Shown: positions 27,850 through 35,319 of the stretch, one piece after another
How positions within the stretch are numbered: position 1 is the stretch's first letter
Layout of the letters: each line of letters starts with the position of its first letter
Assembly (NCBI GenBank): GCA_964536835.1
Contig: CAZIAZ010000004.1
Span: 1-64,000, forward strand
Source: DAONFI01 sp035403485
Lineage (GTDB): Bacteria > Planctomycetota > Phycisphaerae > SM23-33
DNA length: 64,000 nucleotides
Reading direction: 5' to 3'
Made by a program: the position numbers and the translations under genes
Notes under the pieces: model-generated
Database searches by the model: none
Seen by the model: the letters and a program-made list of their open reading frames with translations, nothing else
What the model was told of the DNA's origin: nothing

Positions 27850-30316
27850 AAGTCAATTCGTAGATCCAAAGGAAGTTCGCAAAGCCGGCCAGATTGATTT
27901 CACCCCAATTCCGGTAAATCAATACAATCGCACGGTGAAACAGGAACTCAAGTCCGGCAAGTTCACCAAGGAAGACCTCATCCGCATTCAGCGCGACATG
28001 ATGCTGCTCCGCGGATTCGAGAACATGTTGAACGAAATCAAGACCAAAGGCTCATACGCCGGCCTGGAATACAATCATCGCGGCCCTGCGCACCTGTCCA
28101 TCGGCCAGGAGTCAGCCGCCGTCGGCCAATCCTATCTGCTCGGCGTCGACGACCACACCTACGGCAGCCATCGCAGCCACAGCGAGATTCTGGCCAAAAG
28201 CCTCTCCGCCATTCAGAAACTCGGCGATGCCGAACTTTTGAACATAATGAAAAACTACTTTGACGGCGAATGCCTGAAAGTCGTCGAAAAAGACGCAACC
28301 GGCGACACGAAAGCGTTAGCGATAGATTATCTCGTTTACGGCGCATTGGCGGAAATTTTCGGCCGCAAAGCCGGCTTCAACAAAGGCATGGGCGGCTCGA
28401 TGCACACTTTTTATCCGCCGTTCGGCCTTATGCCCAACAACGCCATCGTCGGCGGCAGCGGCGATATCAGCGTCGGAGCCGCACTTTACAAGAAAATCAA
28501 TAAAAAGCCCGGCATAGTCATCGGCAATATCGGCGATGCTTCGCTCGGCTGCGGGCCGGTATGGGAAGGCCTCTGCCTGGCTACTATGGACCAGTACAAG
28601 ACCCTCTGGGATGAAGCCCACCGCGGCGGCCTGCCGTTCATATTGAACTTTTTCAACAACTTCTACGGCATGGGCGGCCAGACCTGCGGCGAAACGATGG
28701 GTTACAAAATTCTGGCTCGCCTGGGCGCAGGCATAAATCCGGAACAGATGCACGCAGAGCGGGTGGACGGCTTCAATCCGCTGGCTGTCATAGACGCAAT
28801 CGAACGAAAGAAGGAAATCCTCGCCCGCGGCGAAGGACCAGTATTGATGGACACCATCACCTACCGCTTCAGCGGCCACAGCCCGTCGGACGCAATGAGC
28901 TACCGTACGCGCGAAGAAGTCGAAGCCTGGCAGGAAGTAGACCCGATAAAGACATTCGCGGCCCAGCTCATCGAAGCGGGCGTATGCAAACAGGACGATA
29001 TCGACAACCTGCAGCAGTGGGTTGAAAGCGTATTGGTAAAGGCGATGGCAAAGGCTATCGACCTGAACATATCGCCCCGCACCGACCTGTTCAAGGAAGA
29101 CAACCTGCTGCAGAAGACGATGTTATCCAACAGGAAGATTGAAAATTTCGACACGTCGCGCAAGCCTGAAACCCTGCTGCCCTTTGGCGAAGACCCACGC
29201 AGCATCCAGATTAAAGGCCGCAGCCGTTCCGGCTTCGATGCGGAAGGCAAGGCACTGCCGAAAAACAAATGCGTCGTCATTCGCGACGCCCTCTTCGAGG
29301 CGGCTCGCGACGCATTTTATCGCGACTCGACCCTGGTTGCCTACGGCGAAGAAAACCGCGACTGGGGCGGTGCGTTCGGCGTATATCGCGGCTTGACGGA
29401 AGCCATTCCGTATCACAGGCTGTTCAATTCGCCAATCAGCGAAGGCGCAATCTGCGGCAGTGCCTGCGGATACGCCCTCGAAGGCGGCCGCGCAATGGTG
29501 GAACTGATGTACTGCGACTTCCTCGGCCGCGCCGGCGATGAAATATTCAATCAGCTCTCCAAATGGCAGAGCATGTCCGGCGGCCTCCTTCAGATGCCAG
29601 TCGTGGTTCGAGTATCAGTCGGCAGCAAATACGGCGCACAGCACAGCCAGGATTGGGCGGCACTTGTGGCGCATATTCCGGGCCTGAAAGTCGTATTTCC
29701 CGCAACCCCATATGACGCCAAAGGCATGCTGAACACGGCTCTGGTCGGAACGGACCCGGTCATATTCTTCGAATCGCAGCGGCTGTATGACATGCCGGAA
29801 CATTTTGAGAAAGAAGTGCCGGCAGGTTACTATGAAGTACCATTCGGTGAGCCGGCAATCCGCCGTGAAGGCAAAGACATTACAATCCTAACCATCGGCG
29901 CGACACTCTACAGGGCATTGGACACGGCGAAGATTCTGGAAGAAAAATACGGCATCAGTGCGGAAGTGATAGACGCCCGCTCAATAGTGCCGTTCAACTA
30001 TGAAAAGGTCATCGAGTCGGTCAAGAAAACCCGCAAGATACTGCTAGCCAGCGATGCGTGTGAACGCGGCAGCTTCCTGCACACGATGGCCAGCCGAATT
30101 TCGCAGATTGCGTTCGATGAACTCGACGCTCCGGCTGCAGTCGTAGGCGCAAAGAACTGGATTACGCCGCCAGACGAAATCGAGCAGTCGTTCTTCCCGT
30201 TCCCGAACGATATCCTCGATGCCGTCAACGAATACCTGATTCCGTTAGCCGGTTACAAAACTGTCCGGCCATGCGACGCAGCCAAGCTGCTGAAAGACGC
30301 AAAAGAAGGTATATGA
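27842..30316 (+). CDS. 2-oxoacid dehydrogenase E1, alpha and beta subunits fused
   Basis: E1 decarboxylates a 2-oxoacid using thiamine diphosphate and acylates E2. Residues about 40-400 correspond to E1 alpha: YGSHRSHSE, KGMGGSMH, then the thiamine diphosphate site GNIGDASLGCGPVWEG ... NFFNNFYGMG. Residues about 470-820 correspond to E1 beta: YGEENRDWGG, SPISEGAICGSACGYA, SVGSKYGAQHSQDW. At 824 aa it is longer than typical fused E1 proteins (~680 aa). The motif has GDA where GDG is usual, and about a dozen extra residues lie before the Asn pair. Substrate could be pyruvate, acetoin or a branched acid. The start overlaps deoR by 8 bp, with GGAG 7 nt upstream. Confidence 0.9.
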   Translation: MPKSQFVDPKEVRKAGQIDFTPIPVNQYNRTVKQELKSGKFTKEDLIRIQRDMMLLRGFENMLNEIKTKGSYAGLEYNHRGPAHLSIGQESAAVGQSYLLGVDDHTYGSHRSHSEILAKSLSAIQKLGDAELLNIMKNYFDGECLKVVEKDATGDTKALAIDYLVYGALAEIFGRKAGFNKGMGGSMHTFYPPFGLMPNNAIVGGSGDISVGAALYKKINKKPGIVIGNIGDASLGCGPVWEGLCLATMDQYKTLWDEAHRGGLPFILNFFNNFYGMGGQTCGETMGYKILARLGAGINPEQMHAERVDGFNPLAVIDAIERKKEILARGEGPVLMDTITYRFSGHSPSDAMSYRTREEVEAWQEVDPIKTFAAQLIEAGVCKQDDIDNLQQWVESVLVKAMAKAIDLNISPRTDLFKEDNLLQKTMLSNRKIENFDTSRKPETLLPFGEDPRSIQIKGRSRSGFDAEGKALPKNKCVVIRDALFEAARDAFYRDSTLVAYGEENRDWGGAFGVYRGLTEAIPYHRLFNSPISEGAICGSACGYALEGGRAMVELMYCDFLGRAGDEIFNQLSKWQSMSGGLLQMPVVVRVSVGSKYGAQHSQDWAALVAHIPGLKVVFPATPYDAKGMLNTALVGTDPVIFFESQRLYDMPEHFEKEVPAGYYEVPFGEPAIRREGKDITILTIGATLYRALDTAKILEEKYGISAEVIDARSIVPFNYEKVIESVKKTRKILLASDACERGSFLHTMASRISQIAFDELDAPAAVVGAKNWITPPDEIEQSFFPFPNDILDAVNEYLIPLAGYKTVRPCDAAKLLKDAKEGI

Positions 30317-30345
30317 AAAATTTCAAATTTGGAAATTGCAGATTG

Positions 30346-30509
30346 TTAGAGCATTGAAAGATTGAGAGTTCATATTTTTGCGCCAGTGGGTTTGTTCGTG
30401 GCAAGGAAGGAAAATGAGGCATACTTGGCAGTATTCTGAAGTTTTTCTGACGCAGCCACGGACAAAGCAAACCAGCAAAAAAAGAACTCTCAAGATTGAA
30501 CTGCTCTAA
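30346..30509. repeat. MITE-like intergenic element, family 1, diverged copy 3
   Basis: The ends are TTAGAGCATTGAAAG... (from 30346) and ...GATTGAACTGCTCTAA (to 30509), with inner arms GAGAGTTC and GAACTCTC. Further inside, GTTTGTTCGTGGC faces GCCACGGACAAAGC. Between them is the core form GGCAAGGAAGGAAAATGAGG ... GTTTTTCTGACGC shared with the other elements. It begins 30 bp after the E1 stop codon. Confidence 0.75.
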
Positions 30510-30523
30510 TTGTTTTTATTTTT

Positions 30524-30595
30524 CAAACTGCCCGATTTATATGGTTTTTCGCATATAAGGCGGAAAGTTAAAAATATTGTCAATCGGTCGCTTTG
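30524..30595. repeat. Short inverted-repeat element, family 3, copy 1
   Basis: CAAACTGCCCGATT (from 30524) faces AATCGGTCGCTTTG (to 30595). The left half continues TTTTTCGCATATAAGGC, which reappears in reverse orientation at 45056-45076 as part of the element at 44919-45096. Confidence 0.65.
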
Positions 30596-30671
30596 AATAA
30601 TTTCTGATTTGTAGTTTCTGATTTTAAACGATATGCAGGGACACACGCCGGAATAATATTCTTGCGTGGCG

Positions 30672-30706
30672 CGGCGGATACCGGATGTATCCGCCGTGTT
30701 TTTTTT
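30672..30706 (+). terminator. Rho-independent terminator after the E1 gene
   Basis: A perfect 10-bp stem, CGGCGGATAC (30672-30681) with GTATCCGCCG (30687-30696), has a 5-nt loop and is followed by TGTTTTTTTT. It lies 356 bp after the E1 stop, so the deoR-E1 transcript would carry both repeat elements in its 3' tail. The gap 30317-30795 holds only these elements and this terminator. Confidence 0.9.
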
Positions 30707-30795
30707 GCGCGGATTTTGAAAACCTCGAACTCTGTTAATAAAAGCCCATACGCCAGAACATTGCAAGACTGTCAAGAACCGCTATAAAACTTGCT

Positions 30796-31821
30796 CTACA
30801 AAATAAAATATTCACTCAAATCGCAGCCGCAGAATTTGCATATCATGCCACTGCCAGCCTGCATGGTCACTTGAAAAATGTCGCGACGGATAACCGGCTT
30901 GCCGCATGATGGACAGAACGTGGTCGAACCCTGTAAATCGACCGCATTGCCGGTATAGACGAATTTCAAGCCTTCTTCCAGTGCTATTTCGCGAGACCGC
31001 GTTAGCGTTTCCAGCGATGTCGGCGGCCGGTCAATCAGTTTGTAGCATGGCCTGAACGCAGTCAGATGCCACGGCGTAAACGGCCCGCATTGCCGATAAA
31101 TCCATTTGGCGCAACTGCGAACTTCATCCTGTGAATCATTCGCACCAGGTATCAGAAGCGTCGTAAGCTCAACCAATGCATCAGTCTTGTGCACGAGATA
31201 TTCTATATTGTCCAGAATCGGCGTAAGATGTGCGTCGCAGAGTTCCATATAAAAAGTGTCGGTGAAGGCTTTGATGTCCACGTTTATGGCGTCAAAATGC
31301 GTGAAAAATTCATTCCTGGCCAACGGCGTGATATAACCGTTCGACACTGCCACCGCCGAAAGGTTCGCCGCGTGAGCCGCATCGGCGATGTCCATCGCGA
31401 ATTCCGCAAAAACTATCGGTTCGTTGTACGTCACGGCGACCGAGCTGCATTTATGGCTGACGGCAGCGTCGACGATGTCCTGCGGAGAAATCGGCGTCAT
31501 TCGTATGTCGCCGACCCGCGCACGCGAAATGTCGCAATTCTGACAGAACAGGCAGCCGAGGTTGCATCCCACCGTCCCCATCGACATGACACTACTGCCT
31601 GGTTTGAAATGGTATAGCGGTTTTTTCTCCACCGGGTCAACAGCCAGCGCACTGCACAAACCGTAAGTCATCTGGAACAGTTTGCCGTCGATATTTTTTC
31701 GCGTATGACAATAGCCTTCACGGCCATGCGCAATATGGCAGTTACGCGGACACAGGAGGCATTCTATCGTGTCACCGGATGCTTTCCACCATTTGGCCGG
31801 TTTGGGCGCAGACTGCGTCAT
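30796..31821 (-). CDS. amrS: AmmeMemoRadiSam system radical SAM enzyme
   Basis: The 341-aa radical SAM protein has an N-terminal Cys cluster (CLLCPRNCHIAHGREGYC, residues about 18-35), the radical SAM motif GCNLGCLFCQNCDIS (CxxxCxxC), and a C-terminal Cys pair cluster (CPSCGKP ... CKFCGC) that may bind an extra metal or cluster. It belongs to the family co-conserved with Memo/LigB-like and AMMECR1 proteins; the chemistry is not established. It overlaps the AMMECR1 gene by 4 bp and is translationally coupled to it. Confidence 0.93.
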   Translation of the reverse strand: MTQSAPKPAKWWKASGDTIECLLCPRNCHIAHGREGYCHTRKNIDGKLFQMTYGLCSALAVDPVEKKPLYHFKPGSSVMSMGTVGCNLGCLFCQNCDISRARVGDIRMTPISPQDIVDAAVSHKCSSVAVTYNEPIVFAEFAMDIADAAHAANLSAVAVSNGYITPLARNEFFTHFDAINVDIKAFTDTFYMELCDAHLTPILDNIEYLVHKTDALVELTTLLIPGANDSQDEVRSCAKWIYRQCGPFTPWHLTAFRPCYKLIDRPPTSLETLTRSREIALEEGLKFVYTGNAVDLQGSTTFCPSCGKPVIRRDIFQVTMQAGSGMICKFCGCDLSEYFIL

Positions 31822-33164
31822 TTTATCTTGTCCACCTTGAATCTCATTATCGTCACAGGCTCGGTCGGGCCGATGCCGGCCTTCTGCCTTGTGGCTAAAA
31901 GCTGTTTTTCAACAGTGTCGAGCTGTTCTATTCCAGGCAGCATCAGTGCGCGTCTGCCGTCGGCGGTGGAGATTATCACGCCGTAAATTTTGGGGTCAAG
32001 ATCATCTTCCGAATCTGCCGGTTCCGGCTCATGGAGTATGCTCACTTCAAATTTCAGGCCGCTCAGTTCTTCGGGGCGTATCGGATAGAAACGCGGGTCT
32101 TCACACGCAGCCATTTTGGCACAATATTCGGTCTGCCGCACCACGTTCGGCTCGGTCGGGCCGATTGTTCCCATACAGCCGCGCAGATTACCGTTCGATT
32201 CGTAGATAGTTACGAATACGCCGGCTTTGCGAGCCAGTTCATCCATCGGCGGCGGCGATTTGGGGGCTTCGCGGCCTTTGACTTCAGCGGTTACGACGGC
32301 ACGGGCGTAATCCAGCAGCATATCAAGGCTGTATGGTTTTTCTTTTACTTCGCCGTTGGCGTCGTAAAGAACGGCCACCGTGTAGCCGACGCCGAAAGGC
32401 CCTTCGTAACTTAGCACGTCGCGGCCGCGAGTGCGATAGCCGGTGGCTGACATCGCCACGAGCGTAGAATCCACCACGTCTTCCGCCGCCAAATTGCGTA
32501 GATCAGCATCGATACTTTTTACATGTTCGTAATCGCCCCTGTTCAGGAGTTCCACGAATTCACTGTCGAACATTTTAGCCTGCGGATGATAGCCGGCTGG
32601 CGCATTGCGCAAAAGCCGGTGACTCATATCGCCGCTGGCGATGAATGCAACCGGATGGCCGTACTCTTTTGCGGCGGCAGCTATGGCCAGGCCGAGCTCA
32701 TCCAATCCGCCGCTGCCGGGGTAATTCAGGCTGATGACGCTCACGGGGCCCTGCCAACCGGCTTTTACCAGATACCACAACGGCACTATCGCCGAATGAT
32801 CTTCGGAAAAATCTCCGCTTACGCGCCACGACTGCAAGCCGTAATTTTTAACGGCTTTCACAAGGAGTTTGTTGAAATCTTCATTATTGGGCAGATCCAC
32901 AGCAGCCGACGGACAGCCGAAATGAATCAGCGAACCGGCAAGACGTTCGCCGCGCCATATTCCGAACGCCACGCGGTCACGCGGTGAATGAGGGGCTATT
33001 ATCACGAGGCATTGCGGCTTTGCGGCGACGATTTTTTGCGAAAGAATGCTCATGGCAGCCATGGTGGCGGCGCATTTTTCTTCACGGCCACGGCCTATGC
33101 CAGGCACGGCAATCGGCGGATGCGGATATAGACCGGCAATGATTATCTGCCCATTATCAGCCAT
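31818..33164 (-). CDS. AmmeMemoRadiSam proteins A and B-like fusion (LigB/Memo-like plus AMMECR1)
   Basis: ATG 33164 follows AAGGAGA and gives 448 aa. Residues about 5-265 form a class III extradiol dioxygenase/Memo-like domain, with metal-site candidates in LYPHPPIAVPG, IIAPHSPRD, EDHSAIVPLWYL and ASGDMSHRL. Residues about 275-448 are an AMMECR1 domain with the signature GNLRGCMGTIGPTEPN. With the radical SAM partner this makes the complete set in two genes. Cellular role unknown; in eukaryotes the two homologous families are linked to redox signalling and development. Confidence 0.9.
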   Translation of the reverse strand: MADNGQIIIAGLYPHPPIAVPGIGRGREEKCAATMAAMSILSQKIVAAKPQCLVIIAPHSPRDRVAFGIWRGERLAGSLIHFGCPSAAVDLPNNEDFNKLLVKAVKNYGLQSWRVSGDFSEDHSAIVPLWYLVKAGWQGPVSVISLNYPGSGGLDELGLAIAAAAKEYGHPVAFIASGDMSHRLLRNAPAGYHPQAKMFDSEFVELLNRGDYEHVKSIDADLRNLAAEDVVDSTLVAMSATGYRTRGRDVLSYEGPFGVGYTVAVLYDANGEVKEKPYSLDMLLDYARAVVTAEVKGREAPKSPPPMDELARKAGVFVTIYESNGNLRGCMGTIGPTEPNVVRQTEYCAKMAACEDPRFYPIRPEELSGLKFEVSILHEPEPADSEDDLDPKIYGVIISTADGRRALMLPGIEQLDTVEKQLLATRQKAGIGPTEPVTIMRFKVDKIK

Positions 33165-33337
33165 CGATTTCTCCTTCTGACTATCATTATATGCGGCAAA
33201 ATAACCCAAAAACGGGAAATCAGGCGGAATGCATCGAAGAGCAAAAATCAATTCCCCTAGCACAGACTGCTTTCCGCAAGAAACCCAACTGTCCTGCAAA
33301 CAATTCCCTGCAATAAATTCGTGCGCCAAGCCGGCGG

Positions 33338-33784
33338 TCAGTTGCTCTTTTTTTTCTCTCTTTCCAGCTGATCCTGCAACTCGACTATTTTTTTTTGAGC
33401 CGAGTCAAGCTGAAGTTTGTAACGGTCCCGCTGCGCCGGAACGTCTCCCAAAACTTTCACCTGCTCCCTGAGCTTGTAATTGTCAAGTTTGTAATGGTTC
33501 AGTTCCTGGGTAAGACGGTCTTCGCGGGCAAGAAGCTCTTTAACGCGGCCGTCAAGTATCGCATTAAGGCTGGTAAGATTTTCAACGTCTTCCTTGAGTT
33601 TTTTATTATCCTTCTTTAACTGGGCAAACTCCATAGTCTGAGTTTCGTCTTCCTTTTCCACAGGCTTGGGTTTGGCCCAGTCCCAGTTCGGCTGCTGGAG
33701 CTTCATGTCTTTCTTTTCGCAGCCGGCAAGCGTTACGAAGGTTGCGAAAAGCGTCGTTAACATGATGACTTTAAAAATACTCAT
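33338..33784 (-). CDS. coiled-coil lipoprotein
   Basis: The 148-aa product has a lipoprotein signal (MSIFKVIMLTTLFATFVTLAGC; lipobox VTLAGC with Cys22). A short Trp/Pro linker follows, then a continuous charged coiled coil (about residues 48-148) with heptad-like Leu/Lys/Glu spacing. It is probably anchored in the inner or outer membrane facing the periplasm. No ribosome site is obvious before the ATG. Function unknown. Confidence 0.75.
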   Translation of the reverse strand: MSIFKVIMLTTLFATFVTLAGCEKKDMKLQQPNWDWAKPKPVEKEDETQTMEFAQLKKDNKKLKEDVENLTSLNAILDGRVKELLAREDRLTQELNHYKLDNYKLREQVKVLGDVPAQRDRYKLQLDSAQKKIVELQDQLEREKKKSN

Positions 33785-33880
33785 GCGGAAATCATAACAC
33801 CAAACGGCTGCGTTCGTCCAGAGTTTTTTACTTTGCCGTCGGCGGGTTTTCCGAATTTTCATCCATGCGAAAATGAGCGC

Positions 33881-33923
33881 AAAAAAAATGGGCGACAACG
33901 GTTGCTCAGACCTGTTATCGCCC
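33881..33923 (-). terminator. Rho-independent terminator of the candidate RNA
   Basis: On the minus strand GGGCGATAA (33923-33915) pairs with TTGTCGCCC (33898-33890), allowing one G-U, with an inner CAACCGTTG. It is followed by ATTTTTTTT and then GCGCTCAT. It lies about 95 bp upstream of the lipoprotein gene on the same strand, so the two are likely separate transcripts. Confidence 0.85.
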
Positions 33924-34254
33924 TTCGCCTTGCTGTAGAGATCCTTATCCGTTGAAACCGGCAGGAGGAGAAAAACCGGTATGATCTGCGGGCGCTCATC
34001 TCCGCAAACCCTCGTTCGGCATAATCTCTACTCTATAAACGAGGCCTGACCGCGATACAACTGAAAAATCAGGATCGCAAGCTTCCGTGTGGGCGCTCAT
34101 CTCCACATGGTGCAAATACAGACCTCTTCTAGAGGCTCGTGTAGTTCCGTTTGTCTGAACCGGCAGTTGGTTGGTTGGGAGAAGAAAAGAGTTACCAGTT
34201 CAGCCCTCTCGGCTCCTCGAAATACAACTCTCGAAGTCGAAACCGTCCCTACAC
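33881..34254 (-). ncRNA. candidate structured noncoding RNA of unknown class
   Basis: No convincing reading frame covers this region, but structure is dense (minus-strand sense). GTGTAG (34254-34249) pairs with CTACAC (34144-34139). Inside is a pseudoknot: GAGAGTT (34232-34226) with AACTCTT (34193-34187), crossed by CTGAACTGG (34203-34195) with CCGGTTCAG (34163-34155). A hairpin CCTCT/AGAGG follows. Hairpins TGTGG/CCACA (34107-34088) and TGCGG/CCGCA (34006-33987) both carry the loop AGATGAGCGC. CCTCGTT/AACGAGG (34045-34009 region) encloses GTAGAGAT (34031-34024), which can pair with ATCTCTAC (33942-33935), a second pseudoknot. ACCGG/CCGGT presents a loop with CTCCTCC. An intrinsic terminator ends the RNA. 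A TAATAT at 34266-34261 is a possible -10. Confidence 0.7.
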
Positions 34255-34553
34255 TAAAAAATATTAGATTGCCAAGGCGTCAAAATGCGACACTTTGCGC
34301 CGCACAATATCAGGTGTGCACCTGGCATGCCAAAATTCGGCCGAAAACCATACCGAGGCTAATTTTGTCATAACATGCCTAAAACAATAACATTAAGACA
34401 AAGAAGATTTTTAAAATTTTTTAAACAAACCGCCGCATTCCCTCGAAACGCTATAGCATTACTGTTGCAGAATGCAACACGAAACTTATGCAGGCCCATA
34501 GGTTCAAAGCAATTTTAGAAGTGATTATCGCCGCCCAAATCGGAACAGCCGCG
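34255..34553. other. gap between trmB and the candidate RNA
   Basis: No gene is seen. The stretch has a palindromic run CAGGTG, TG, CACCTG then TGGCATGCCA around 34312-34332. It also has an inverted pair of GGCATG/AAAATT blocks (34324-34378) and a small dyad GTTGCA (34464-34469), GAA, TGCAAC (34473-34478) just after trmB. Some of these may regulate the RNA promoter. Confidence 0.4.
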
Positions 34554-35213
34554 CTACCGGACATACTTGAGAAGTGCCGCTTTATAAAAATTTCTGCCCT
34601 GCTCGACGTATTTTTTCTCAAAATTCGTGCCGACGATGTGTACGTCGCTATCGAGCAATTTGGGGAAATCGGTTCTTGCAAAACCTTCGGCGTCGGTAAT
34701 AACCTTCAGCATATGTTCGAAATATTCACGATGGTCGGTGACTATTAAAAATTGTCCGCCAGGCTTGAGCACTCGCCGGACATGTTGCAAAAATTCCGGC
34801 TGAAGTATGCGACGGCGATGATGTCTGCGTTTGGGCCACGGGTCAGGGAAGTACAGATGCACACGAAATACGCTGTTGTCGGGCAGCAGTTTTTTAAAAA
34901 AACGCTCAGCGTCGGCGTGGAGCATTTTTGCGTTGGTCAGGCCTGCGCGGCGGATGCGGTCGGCGGCGTATTTGGCATACGGCGCGGCGTATTCGATACC
35001 CAGGAAATTGACCTCCGGCCGATATGCTGCCCGTGCGACGAGAAATGTGCCCTTGCCCACACCGATTTCAATCTCCAGCGGCACTGCAGGGTCTGCAAAA
35101 AATTCCGATATGTCAAAAACCTCAGCCTGCGAAACATCCGGCAGGAGTACGCCGTCGTACTCCCATTTTTTGTTCCTGTCGCGTAAAAGCGTTTTGGGGG
35201 AATTCGTTCTCAT
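34554..35213 (-). CDS. trmB: tRNA (guanine-N7-)-methyltransferase
   Basis: TrmB methylates G46 in the variable loop of tRNA using S-adenosylmethionine. The 219-aa protein has the SAM site EIGVGKGTFLVARA, the signature YFPDPWPKRRHHRRR, and the C-terminal GTNFEKKYVEQGRNFYKA. Length is typical. A TTGAAA/TACAAT promoter ends only 8 nt before the ATG, so the transcript is probably leaderless. It is not coupled to neighbours. Confidence 0.95.
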   Translation of the reverse strand: MRTNSPKTLLRDRNKKWEYDGVLLPDVSQAEVFDISEFFADPAVPLEIEIGVGKGTFLVARAAYRPEVNFLGIEYAAPYAKYAADRIRRAGLTNAKMLHADAERFFKKLLPDNSVFRVHLYFPDPWPKRRHHRRRILQPEFLQHVRRVLKPGGQFLIVTDHREYFEHMLKVITDAEGFARTDFPKLLDSDVHIVGTNFEKKYVEQGRNFYKAALLKYVR

Positions 35214-35221
35214 GGCCGAGG

Positions 35222-35250
35222 ATTGTAGTAAGATGACAATAAAATTTCAA
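35222..35250 (-). promoter_or_regulatory. trmB promoter, probably leaderless
   Basis: On the minus strand TTGAAA (35250-35245) and TACAAT (35227-35222) are separated by 17 bp. Only 8 nt lie between the -10 and the ATG at 35213, placing the start site at or next to the start codon. Confidence 0.65.
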
Positions 35251-35319
35251 TTTGATTCAATTCAACAGCCGACTTTCAAGTATCGAATAATGATTAAATT
35301 CCATCAAAAGAGACGGTTT

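Noticed and set aside
33881..34254. tmRNA identity for the structured RNA
   Set aside because: The start resembles a tmRNA 5' end and a short frame ending TAG follows, but no 3' strand pairs with the expected acceptor, there is no T-loop plus CCA end, and the frame does not end in an ALAA-like tag. Left as unknown class.
34304..34332. sigma-54 type promoter (TGGCATG-N4-GTGCA) before the RNA
   Set aside because: Spacing fits but the -12 block is GTGCA rather than TTGCA, the match sits inside two palindromes, and it would add about 50 nt that show no structure.
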